Position numbers and translations under genes: made by a program
The notes under the pieces: generated by a model
Told to the model about the DNA's origin: nothing
Databases searched by the model: none
The model's input: the letters and a program-made list of their open reading frames with translations, nothing else
Part shown: positions 54,762 to 62,383 of the stretch, piece after piece
How the letters are laid out: each line of letters begins with the position of its first letter
How positions within the stretch are numbered: the first letter of the stretch is position 1
NCBI GenBank assembly: GCA_963760715.1
Contig: CAVXDY010000004.1
Location: forward strand, 372,001 to 436,000
Origin: CAVXDY01 sp963760715
Lineage (GTDB): Bacteria > Actinomycetota > Thermoleophilia > Miltoncostaeales > Miltoncostaeaceae
Direction of reading: 5' to 3'
Length of the DNA: 64,000 nucleotides

Positions 54762-56365
54762 TGCTTGATGGTGATCGGCATCCCGATCGTGACCTGGTCG
54801 TAGAGCTTCTCGACGTCGGGGATGTGCATCCGCATGCACCCGTGGCTGGCCGCCGTGCCCACCGAGTAGTCGGCGTAGGTGCCGTGGAGCCCGATCCCGG
54901 GGGCCGTCGTGCCGATCCACCGGGTCCCCAGCGGGTTCCCCGGCCCGGGCGGGATGGTCAACAGCTCGGCGGCCCACGGGGACGCCGGCGGGTACCAGGC
55001 CGGATCGACCTGCTTGTCGTTGATCGCGTACTGCCCGGTCGGCGTCGGGTAGGCGGGCTGCCCGATGGCGATCGGGAAGGTCATCACGACCTTGCCGTTG
55101 CGGATCAGCCGGACCTTCCTCTGGCTCAGGCTCGCGACCAGGCGGCCCACCAGGGCCGTGCGCATGCGCCGGTCCACGACCCCGGTCTGCGGGGTCTTGT
55201 ACCGCTTCTGGTACCGGACGACCGACTTCTCGGTGACGGCGTCGAAGACCTCGGTGAGCTTGCCCTTCCTCGGGTACACCTTCGCCTCGCGCAGGCGCTC
55301 CTGCAGCGCCATCACGTCCTTGCCGCGCGCGCCGGGCGCCAGGTCGGCCTCGCCGAAGTCCTCGGTGCTGTTCACCAGCACGACGGTGGTGGTGCGGGCG
55401 ACGTTGCCGGCCCGGTCGCGGGCCGTCACGGCGATCCGGTTGCGCCCCTGCGGGAGGGTGCCCACGGCCATCGCGAAGCGGCGGCCGGACACCTCGAGGG
55501 CGCCCGTGGTCGTGCCGGACGCCTCGGCGTAGGCCGGACCGGCGTCGGCGGGGGAGGTCGCGCTGGAGCCCTTCGCGGTGGCCACGGTCTTCCCGTTGAC
55601 CGCCGCGGAGAAGGTCAGCGCGCGCGGGTTGTCCGTGCCCGTCGTCCCGTAGACCAGCGGCTGGTCCGTCTGGGTGATCTGCGTGCCCTTCGCCGGGGCG
55701 CTGATGGCGATCGACGGCGCCGTGGTGTCGATCCGGAGCGCGCGATCGCGCTCGGTGGTGTTGCCGGCGGCGTCGGATGCCGTGACGGTGGCCGTGACGA
55801 GGCCCTCGGGCAGGCGGGCGACGGCGCTCCAGGCGCCGCCGGCGTTGGCGCTCGCGTCGGCCGAGCCCCCCCGGTAGACCACCGAGACGTCGGAGCCCGG
55901 CTCCGCGCGCCCCTCGAACCTCACGGCTCGCCGGGCCCGCAGCGAGCCGGGCCGCGGAGACGCGACGACCAGCTTCGGCGCCGACGTGTCGACCGCGAAG
56001 CTCCAGCTGCGCGCGACGCTGGGCGAGAAGAGGTTGTCGCTGGAGTAGCTGACCCGCACCGCGTGCTCCCCCTGGGACAGCCTGGCGGAGGAGACCGTGA
56101 CGCGGCCGTCCACGGCGTGGGCGCTCCGGGTGACGTCCACCCCGTCGACCACCACCTTGAGGTCGCCGAGCTGCTCGCCGGTGCCGACCCCGAAGGAGAT
56201 CGTGGGGCGCAGCTGCGCGACCGCGCTCCCCGGCGCGGGCAGGGGGGCGTCGACCCCCGGTCGGTCAAGGAGCTGGAACGCGGCGAAGATCGCCGCCACC
56301 ACGACTGCCAGCGCGACGATCGCAAGGGTGATCCACCCCCCTCGCCGCGAGCCCAGAGCCTGCAC
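54758..56365 (-). CDS. L,D-transpeptidase (YkuD) with Ig-like and peptidoglycan-binding domains
   Basis: This 535-residue envelope protein is anchored by one helix (about 13-33). Two to three Ig-like/cadherin-type repeats follow (VTASDAAGNTTERDRALRIDTTAPSI and VTARDRAGNVARTTTVVL), then a PG_binding_1 domain (GARGKDVMALQERLREAK). The YkuD catalytic domain ends with GIGLHGTYADYSVGTAASHGCMRM, where the Cys in SHGCMRM is catalytic. It makes 3-3 cross-links in peptidoglycan or attaches proteins. GTG 56365 is chosen because GGGAGG lies 7 bases upstream; the frame also extends to 56440 without such a site. Confidence 0.9.
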   Translation of the reverse strand: MQALGSRRGGWITLAIVALAVVVAAIFAAFQLLDRPGVDAPLPAPGSAVAQLRPTISFGVGTGEQLGDLKVVVDGVDVTRSAHAVDGRVTVSSARLSQGEHAVRVSYSSDNLFSPSVARSWSFAVDTSAPKLVVASPRPGSLRARRAVRFEGRAEPGSDVSVVYRGGSADASANAGGAWSAVARLPEGLVTATVTASDAAGNTTERDRALRIDTTAPSIAISAPAKGTQITQTDQPLVYGTTGTDNPRALTFSAAVNGKTVATAKGSSATSPADAGPAYAEASGTTTGALEVSGRRFAMAVGTLPQGRNRIAVTARDRAGNVARTTTVVLVNSTEDFGEADLAPGARGKDVMALQERLREAKVYPRKGKLTEVFDAVTEKSVVRYQKRYKTPQTGVVDRRMRTALVGRLVASLSQRKVRLIRNGKVVMTFPIAIGQPAYPTPTGQYAINDKQVDPAWYPPASPWAAELLTIPPGPGNPLGTRWIGTTAPGIGLHGTYADYSVGTAASHGCMRMHIPDVEKLYDQVTIGMPITIKQ

Positions 56366-56391
56366 CAGCCGACCTCCCGAGGACGTGCGGA

Positions 56392-56397
56392 ACCCTA
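56392..56397 (-). promoter_or_regulatory. Possible -10 box (TAGGGT) of the L,D-transpeptidase operon
   Basis: TAGGGT on the minus strand lies 26 bases before GTG 56365 and 13 bases before its GGGAGG site. The spacing fits a short leader. Confidence 0.4.
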
Positions 56398-56537
56398 CCA
56401 CCGGCGCCGGCGTCGCCCTCCGTCCGAGGGCCCTCCGCAACTTGCCCCAAGATTCATCGTCCGGGGGGCGAATCCCTTTACGGATTCCTCATGGACGGGC
56501 CGTCGATCGCTCACACCCGTGGCCGACATTCCGGGGC

Positions 56538-56762
56538 GTGACGACCGACGAGCGCATCGCCCTACTTCTGGCGGCGTCGATGCTCGAGGCGGGGCTCCCC
56601 GCCGAGCCGCCCGACCGGCTCGACGAGGACGACGCCATGGAGGTGGCGCGGGCCCTGGCCCGGGGCCTGGGGAGGGTGTCGGCCGACCCCGACCGCTCGC
56701 GGCAGATCGTCACGTCGCTGCGCGCCGCCGCCTCCGAGAGCCTGGAGACCGCCGCCCCTTAG
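56538..56762 (+). CDS. Hypothetical small acidic protein
   Basis: This 74-residue reading frame starts at GTG 56538 (VTTDERIALLLAASMLEAG) and continues DRLDEDDAMEVARALARGLG, an acidic, mostly helical protein. I recognise no family. It ends 10 bases before polX, and its TAG forms part of a TAGACT box 7 bases before the polX GTG. The divergent L,D-transpeptidase gene lies about 170 bases away. Coding bias supports a real gene. Confidence 0.55.
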   Translation: MTTDERIALLLAASMLEAGLPAEPPDRLDEDDAMEVARALARGLGRVSADPDRSRQIVTSLRAAASESLETAAP

Positions 56763-56772
56763 ACTCCACGGG

Positions 56773-58542
56773 GTGTCCCGGGAGCCACCGACCAACCGCG
56801 AGGTCGCGGACCGGCTGCAGCTCATCGGGGACCTGCTCGAGCTCGAGGGGGCGGTCCGTCACCGCGTCCTGGCCTACCGCCGCGCCGCCGCGCGGATCCG
56901 CTCGACCACCGGCTCGGTGGCCGAGATGGCCATGGCGGGACGGGCCACCGACCTGCCGGACATCGGGACCACGCTCCAGGCGAAGATCGTCGAGCTGACC
57001 GAGACCGGGGACATCGCCGCCCTCGCCAAGCTGCGCGAGCGCACCCCCCCGGGCCTGGCGGCCGTCGCGCGGCTCGACGGGATCGGCCCGAAGCGCGCCG
57101 CCGCCCTCCACTCCGAGCTGGGGGTCACCGGCGTGGACGACCTCGCCGCGGCGCTCGAGGCCGGGCGCCTGCGGGGGGTGCCGGGGTTCGGCCCCGGCAC
57201 CGAGGAGCGGGTGGCGGCGCAGCTCGCCCGGCGCGCGGAGGAGGGCGCCGGCGACGAGGAGGAGCGCGTGCCGGTGGGCCGCGCCCTGCCCCTGGCCGAG
57301 GAGGTTGCCGAGGGCCTCCGGGCCGCCGTGCCGGGCGTCCGGGTGGAGACCGCCGGCAGCCTGCGCCGGGGCCGCGAGGACGCGCACGACATCGACCTGG
57401 TGGCGGCGTGGGACCGGCCCGCCGAGGTCCAGGACGCGCTGGCCGCCCTGCCGGCCGTGCAGCGGGTGGTCTCCCGCGGCGAGGCGGCGATGTCGGTGGA
57501 GACCCACGCGGGCGTGCGGGTGGAGCTGGCGGTGGGGCCGCCCGCCTCGTTCGGCAACCTGCTCCAGCACGCCACCGGATCGGCCGCTCACAACGTGCGC
57601 CTGCGCGAGCTGGCGGTGCGCACGGGGCTCTCCGTGTCCCAGCACGGCATCACCGGGCCGGGAGGCGAGGTGGCCGTCCACCCCGACGAGGAGTCGGTCT
57701 ACGCCGCGCTCGGGCTGCACCCGATCCCTCCGGAGCTCCGCGAGGACCGGGGCGAGATCGAGGCGGCCCAGGCCGGCCCGCTGCCGGTGCTGGTGGCCCG
57801 CGCCGACCTGCGGGGCGACCTGCACGTCCACACGCGCTGGAGCGACGGCACCGAGACCATCGCCGCCATGGTCGAGGCCGCCCGGGCGCGCGGCTACGCC
57901 TACCTGGCCATCAGCGACCACTCCCAGAGCCTCGCCATGGCCGGCGGGCTCGACCCCGACCGCGTGCGCCGCCAGTGGGAGGAGATCGAGGCCGAGGACG
58001 CGCGCCGCGGAGACATCCGGGTGCTGAAGGCCACCGAGGTCAACATCCTGGCCGACGGCCGGATCGACTTCGACGACGAGTTGCTGGCCGGGTTCGACTG
58101 GGTCACGGCGAGCATGCACTCGGGCTTCTCCCAGAGCCCCGACCGCCTCACCGCCCGGGTGGTCGCCGCCGCGCAGAGCCCCTTCGTCGACGTCATCGGC
58201 CACCCCACCGGCCGGATGCTGGGGCGCCGCGCGCAGGCGCCCATCGACCTCGCCCGGCTCATCGACGCGGCCCTCCGGGGCGGGACCCTCCTGGAGGTGA
58301 ACGCCCAGCCGCGGCGCCTCGACCTGGACGCCGCCATGGCGGCGGCCGCGCTCGCGGCGGGCGTCCGCCTCACGATCGGCTCGGACGCGCACTCCGGCGA
58401 CTCCCTCGACCTGATCCGCTTCGGGGTCCGGGTGGCCCGCCGCGCCGGCGCGACCCCGGACGTCGTGGCCAACACCTGGAGCTGGGAGGAGCTGGCCGCC
58501 GGCCGCGCCGCCCGCCTGCGGACGGCCGGCGCGGCTCAGTGA
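56773..58542 (+). CDS. polX: DNA polymerase X family protein with PHP domain
   Basis: This 589-residue protein starts at GTG 56773. The N-terminal helical 8-kDa-like part with two helix-hairpin-helix motifs (LPDIGTTLQAKIVEL and LDGIGPKRAAALHSEL) is followed by the polymerase palm with TAGSLRRGREDAHDIDLVAA, where the Asp pair binds metal. The PHP domain (about 350-589) has DLHVHTRWSDGT, ISDHS, GHPTGRM and IGSDAHS. Bacterial PolX fills short gaps in repair, and the PHP domain gives 3'-5' exonuclease activity. The length is normal for the family. Confidence 0.95.
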   Translation: MSREPPTNREVADRLQLIGDLLELEGAVRHRVLAYRRAAARIRSTTGSVAEMAMAGRATDLPDIGTTLQAKIVELTETGDIAALAKLRERTPPGLAAVARLDGIGPKRAAALHSELGVTGVDDLAAALEAGRLRGVPGFGPGTEERVAAQLARRAEEGAGDEEERVPVGRALPLAEEVAEGLRAAVPGVRVETAGSLRRGREDAHDIDLVAAWDRPAEVQDALAALPAVQRVVSRGEAAMSVETHAGVRVELAVGPPASFGNLLQHATGSAAHNVRLRELAVRTGLSVSQHGITGPGGEVAVHPDEESVYAALGLHPIPPELREDRGEIEAAQAGPLPVLVARADLRGDLHVHTRWSDGTETIAAMVEAARARGYAYLAISDHSQSLAMAGGLDPDRVRRQWEEIEAEDARRGDIRVLKATEVNILADGRIDFDDELLAGFDWVTASMHSGFSQSPDRLTARVVAAAQSPFVDVIGHPTGRMLGRRAQAPIDLARLIDAALRGGTLLEVNAQPRRLDLDAAMAAAALAAGVRLTIGSDAHSGDSLDLIRFGVRVARRAGATPDVVANTWSWEELAAGRAARLRTAGAAQ

Positions 58543-58937
58543 GCCACGAGCGCGATCGCGGCCAGCTGCTCGGCCACGCCGGGCGCAGGGTCGCCACGCT
58601 GGTCGCGGTGGGGCTCGCGGCGGGCTTCTTCTCCGCCCTCTTCGGCGTGGGGGGCGGGCTCGTCGTGGTCCCCCTGCTCATCGGGCTGCTGGCCTACGAC
58701 GCGAAGGTCGCGACGGCGACCTCCCTCGCGGCGATCATCTTCACCGCGGCCTTCGGCACGGCCACCCACGGCGTCCTCGGCAACGTCAACTGGACGATGG
58801 CCCTGCTCATCGGGGTGCCCGCGATGGCCGGCGTCCAGCTCGGCATCGTCCTGAAGGACCGGATCTCGTCGACCACCCTCACCTACGGGTTCTCCGTCCT
58901 GCTGCTGGCCGCGGCCGTGAGGGTGGCGATCGGGTGA
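58539..58937 (+). CDS. Half-size TauE/SafE family permease (first of a pair)
   Basis: This 132-residue membrane protein starts at GTG 58539, overlapping the polX stop. It has about four helices and the family motif GFFSALFGVGGGLVVVPLL, followed by TATSLAAIIFTAAFG. Full TauE/SafE transporters are about 250 residues with two such repeats; this gene encodes only one. The next gene, overlapping by 4 bases, encodes the other half. Such proteins export or import sulphur-containing or organic anions; the substrate is unknown. Confidence 0.82.
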   Translation: MSHERDRGQLLGHAGRRVATLVAVGLAAGFFSALFGVGGGLVVVPLLIGLLAYDAKVATATSLAAIIFTAAFGTATHGVLGNVNWTMALLIGVPAMAGVQLGIVLKDRISSTTLTYGFSVLLLAAAVRVAIG

Positions 58938-59329
58938 TCGCGCTCGAGGTCGCGGCGGTCATCCTCCTGGGGATCGCCGCGGGCGCGGCGGCCGGCCTCT
59001 TCGGGGTGGGCGGGGGGATCGTCTTCGTGCCGACCCTGACGATCGTGCTCGGCCTCACCCAGCTCCACGCCGAGGCGACCTCGCTGCTCGCGATCATCCC
59101 GGTGGCGGTCCTGGGCTCGTGGCGGCAGACCCGCGCCGGCACCGTGCGCTGGCGCGACGCCACCACCATCGGCCTCGCGTCGGTCGTGAGCGTGGTGGCG
59201 GGCGCCCTGGTCGCCGACGCGGCGCCCGAGAGGGTCCTGCGCATCGGCTTCGCCATCCTGCTGGGGCTCACCGCGCTCCAGCTCGTCGTGCGCACCCGCC
59301 GCGGCGCCGAGGCCCCCACCGGGCCGTAG
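58934..59329 (+). CDS. Half-size TauE/SafE family permease (second of a pair)
   Basis: This 131-residue protein starts at GTG 58934 in an overlap with the previous gene. It has about four helices and the repeat motif AGLFGVGGGIVFVPTLTIVLGL, followed by ATSLLAIIPVAVLGSWRQ. Together with the upstream gene it would make one full-length transporter, presumably a heterodimer. No stop or frameshift artefact is needed to explain the split: both halves carry their own family motif near the N-terminus. Its end is convergent with nuoN, 1 base away. Confidence 0.82.
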   Translation: MIALEVAAVILLGIAAGAAAGLFGVGGGIVFVPTLTIVLGLTQLHAEATSLLAIIPVAVLGSWRQTRAGTVRWRDATTIGLASVVSVVAGALVADAAPERVLRIGFAILLGLTALQLVVRTRRGAEAPTGP

Positions 59330-59330
59330 C

Positions 59331-60782
59331 TCAGGGAGCCAGCAACGCCTCCGCCGCCCCGCGGCAGGCGTCGAGCACCGGCGAGGCGAACATCGCGAGC
59401 GCGATGACGGCGAGCCCGGAGCTGACCGTGGCCAGGGCCACCGGCCCGGGCATGCGCAGCACCTTGCGGGGCTCCCCCGGCAGGGGCGGCAGCCACATGA
59501 CGCCGACCACGCGCAGGTAGTAGCCCAGGCTCACGATGCTCCCCAGGGCGCCGACCACGGCCAGCCAGGTCATATCGCCCTCGACGGCCGCCCCGAACAG
59601 CAGGAACTTGCCGATGAACCCGCTCAGGGGCGGGAAGCCGGCGAGCGAGAGCATGGACACCGTCATCACGACGCCCAGCAGCGGCCGCGCGCGACCGTAG
59701 CCCCGCAGCGCCTCCACGGTGTCGCCGTCCTCCACCTCGCGCTCCCGCACGATCACCACCGCGAAGGCCGCCATCGTCATCGCCCCGTAGGCGAGCAGGT
59801 AGTACAGGACCGCCTCGGCGCCGTCGATCGTGCCCACGGCGACGCCGATCAGGAGGTAGCCGGCCTGCGCGATGCTCGAGTAGGCCAGCAGGCGCTTCAT
59901 GTTGCTCTGCACCAGGGCCGCGATGTTCCCCACCACGATGCTCGCCACGGCGATCACCGCGATCGCGGCCTGCCAGTCGGGCTGCAGGTCGGGGAGCGCG
60001 CCCGAGAAGAGCCGCAGGAAGGCGGCGAAGGCGGCCGCCTTGGTGGCGGTGGACATGAAGGCCGTGACCGTGGTGGGGGCGCCCTCGTAGACGTCCGGCG
60101 TCCACATGTGGAAGGGCGCGGCCGAGGCCTTGAAGGCCAGGCCGGAGGCGATCAGCGCCATCGCGGCCACCAGCAGCGGCTCGTCGCTGAACGACGAGTG
60201 GCCCAGCGTGTCCCCGATCACCGCGAGGCTGGTGGAGCCGGTGGCGCCGAACAGCAGCGTCAGGCCGTAGAGCAGGATCGCCGCGCCCACGGACCCGGTG
60301 ATGAGGTACTTCAGGCCGCTCTCCAGGCTGCGCTCGCGCCACACCTCCAGGGCGCACAGCACGTAGAGGCTCACCGAGAGGATCTCGACGCCCAGGAAGA
60401 TGGAGATCAGGTCGCCGGCACCGGCGACCAGCATCATCCCCGTGGCCGAGATCAGGATCAGGCCTACGTACTCGCCCCGGCGGTCGACCGCGGCGGGCTC
60501 CCGCCAGGCCAGCAGGATCGTGAGCAGGGCCGCGGAGAGGAAGAGCACGTTCAGCAGCAGGCTGAAGCGGTCGGCCCGCAGGCCGCCGTTGAAGGCCTCC
60601 TGGCGGTCGCCCCAGAGCACGGCCGACATCGCGATCGCCGCCACGATGCCCGCGATCCCCACGGCGGCGGGGCCGTGGCGGCGCACGCTCCGGCCGGGCA
60701 GCATGCCCGCGCCCATCGCGAGGACGGCGGTGCCCGCGGTGATGATGAGCGGCGTGGCCGCGACGACGTTGAGGTCGCTCAC
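59331..60782 (-). CDS. nuoN: NADH-quinone oxidoreductase subunit N
   Basis: This 483-residue antiporter-like membrane subunit of complex I starts at GTG 60782, overlapping the nuoM stop. It has FLGVEILSVSLYVLCAL, the conserved Lys helix SGLKYLITGSVGAAILLYG, KASAAPFHMWTPDVYEGAPTTVTAFMSTATKAAAF, LLAYSSIAQAGYLLIGV and LAGFPPLSGFIGKF. It takes part in proton pumping. It is the last gene of the nuo operon here. Confidence 0.95.
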   Translation of the reverse strand: MSDLNVVAATPLIITAGTAVLAMGAGMLPGRSVRRHGPAAVGIAGIVAAIAMSAVLWGDRQEAFNGGLRADRFSLLLNVLFLSAALLTILLAWREPAAVDRRGEYVGLILISATGMMLVAGAGDLISIFLGVEILSVSLYVLCALEVWRERSLESGLKYLITGSVGAAILLYGLTLLFGATGSTSLAVIGDTLGHSSFSDEPLLVAAMALIASGLAFKASAAPFHMWTPDVYEGAPTTVTAFMSTATKAAAFAAFLRLFSGALPDLQPDWQAAIAVIAVASIVVGNIAALVQSNMKRLLAYSSIAQAGYLLIGVAVGTIDGAEAVLYYLLAYGAMTMAAFAVVIVREREVEDGDTVEALRGYGRARPLLGVVMTVSMLSLAGFPPLSGFIGKFLLFGAAVEGDMTWLAVVGALGSIVSLGYYLRVVGVMWLPPLPGEPRKVLRMPGPVALATVSSGLAVIALAMFASPVLDACRGAAEALLAP

Positions 60783-62377
60783 GGCGACGTCCCCGTCTGC
60801 GCCGCGGCGGCGCCGGCCTCGTCGCCCGGCAGCGGCAGCGCGTAGGCCGGCGGGTTCACGGGCGTGACCGCGTGGATCTGGTCGGCCGGGCGGCCCGCGG
60901 CCACCTGCGCCGGCGCGATGGTGCGCTCCAGGGTCCTCGTGGTGGTCTTCACGATCCCGTTGGGCCAGAGGGCGATCACCAGCATCGCGGCGACCAGGGG
61001 CAGCAGGTAGGCCAGGTCGCGGCCGCGCAGCTCGGCCGCCGCCGGCGAGCCGCCGCGCGGCGGCCCGTTCATCGAGCTCTGGTACAGGCGCAGCATGTAG
61101 ACGGCCGCGTAGACGATCCCGAGGCAGGCGATCACGGTCAGCCAGAGGTGCTGGCGGAAGACGCCGGTCAGGATGAGGAACTCGCCCGCGAACGAGTTCG
61201 ACCCGGGGATGGCCAGCGAGGCCATGGTCACGATCAGGAAGATGCCGCTGAGCCGCGGTGCGCCCACCGCGAGCCCGCCGATGTCGTCGATGCGGTCGTC
61301 CGGGGCCGCGCGGTTGAGGATGGCGACGATGGCGAACGCGGCGGCCACGACCACGCCGTGGTTCACCATCTGGAGCACCGCCCCCTGCGACGCCTGGATG
61401 TCGAAGGCCATCACGCCCAGCGCGATGAACCCCAGGTGGGCGAGGCTGGAGTAGGCCACCAGCATGCGCATGGTGGGCGCTCGCCAGGCCATCAGCGACC
61501 CGTAGACGATGCCGGCGACCGCGAGCACCCCGATGGGGATCGCCAGGTTGTCGGCGCCCTCCGGGAACACGGGCAGGCCGATGCGCAGCAGGCCGTACAC
61601 GCCGGCCTTGCTCATCACCGCCGCCAGCAGCACCGTCACCAGGATCGGCGCCGTGCGGTAGGCGCCGGGCAGCCAGCCGTGGAAGGGCCACAGCGGCAGC
61701 TTGATGGCGAAGGCGAGGGCGAACGCGGCGAAGAGCCAGGTGCTCTGCGTCTCGGTGAACTGCACGCCGACCAGGTCGCGGATCACGAAGGTGAACTGAC
61801 CGGTGGTGTCGCGGGCGATGAACGCCGTGGCCAGGATCGCCACCAGCATCAGCAGGCTGCCGACCATCGTGTAGATGACGAACCGCAGCGTCGCGCGCTC
61901 CCGGCCCTCGCTCCCCCACATCCCGATGAGGAAGTAGAACGGGACGAGCATCGCCTCCCAGAAGACGTAGAACAGCACCAGGTGGCCGGCGGCGAACAGG
62001 CCCAGGAGGCCCGTCTCGGCCAGCAGCAGCAGCATCAGGAACGCCCGGGGGCGCTCGGGCGGCCGCCAGCAGGCGGCGGCGATGACCAGCAGGAAGATCA
62101 CGGCGGTCAGGAGCAGCAACCACAGCGAGATGCCGTCCACCCCCACGTCCCACGACAGGCCCACCCGCTCGGCCCACCCGAAGTGGTCCACGAACTGGAG
62201 CGACCCGGAGTCGGGGTCGAACAGGCCCACCAGGATCGCCGTGAGGACGAGCGTCCCCCCGGCGGTCACGAGGGCGTGGATCCGGGTCTGCGCCCAGCCG
62301 CCCGGGGCCTCGGGCACGGCGAGCAGCGAGAGCGCTCCCAGCAGCGGCAGGAGCACGATGGCGGTGACCCAGGGCAT
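60779..62377 (-). CDS. nuoM: NADH-quinone oxidoreductase subunit M
   Basis: This 532-residue complex I subunit has FYVFWEAMLVPFYFLIGMWG with the key Glu, FAFAIKLPLWPFHGWLPGAYRTAPILVTVLLAAVMSKAGVYGLLR in segments, YSSLAHLGFIALGV, and IPGSNSFAGEFLILTG. About 14 membrane helices are visible. It forms one of the three proton-pumping antiporter-like modules. It sits 6 bases after nuoL and overlaps nuoN, as in the standard L-M-N order. Confidence 0.96.
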   Translation of the reverse strand: MPWVTAIVLLPLLGALSLLAVPEAPGGWAQTRIHALVTAGGTLVLTAILVGLFDPDSGSLQFVDHFGWAERVGLSWDVGVDGISLWLLLLTAVIFLLVIAAACWRPPERPRAFLMLLLLAETGLLGLFAAGHLVLFYVFWEAMLVPFYFLIGMWGSEGRERATLRFVIYTMVGSLLMLVAILATAFIARDTTGQFTFVIRDLVGVQFTETQSTWLFAAFALAFAIKLPLWPFHGWLPGAYRTAPILVTVLLAAVMSKAGVYGLLRIGLPVFPEGADNLAIPIGVLAVAGIVYGSLMAWRAPTMRMLVAYSSLAHLGFIALGVMAFDIQASQGAVLQMVNHGVVVAAAFAIVAILNRAAPDDRIDDIGGLAVGAPRLSGIFLIVTMASLAIPGSNSFAGEFLILTGVFRQHLWLTVIACLGIVYAAVYMLRLYQSSMNGPPRGGSPAAAELRGRDLAYLLPLVAAMLVIALWPNGIVKTTTRTLERTIAPAQVAAGRPADQIHAVTPVNPPAYALPLPGDEAGAAAAQTGTSP

Positions 62378-62383
62378 CGCCGG

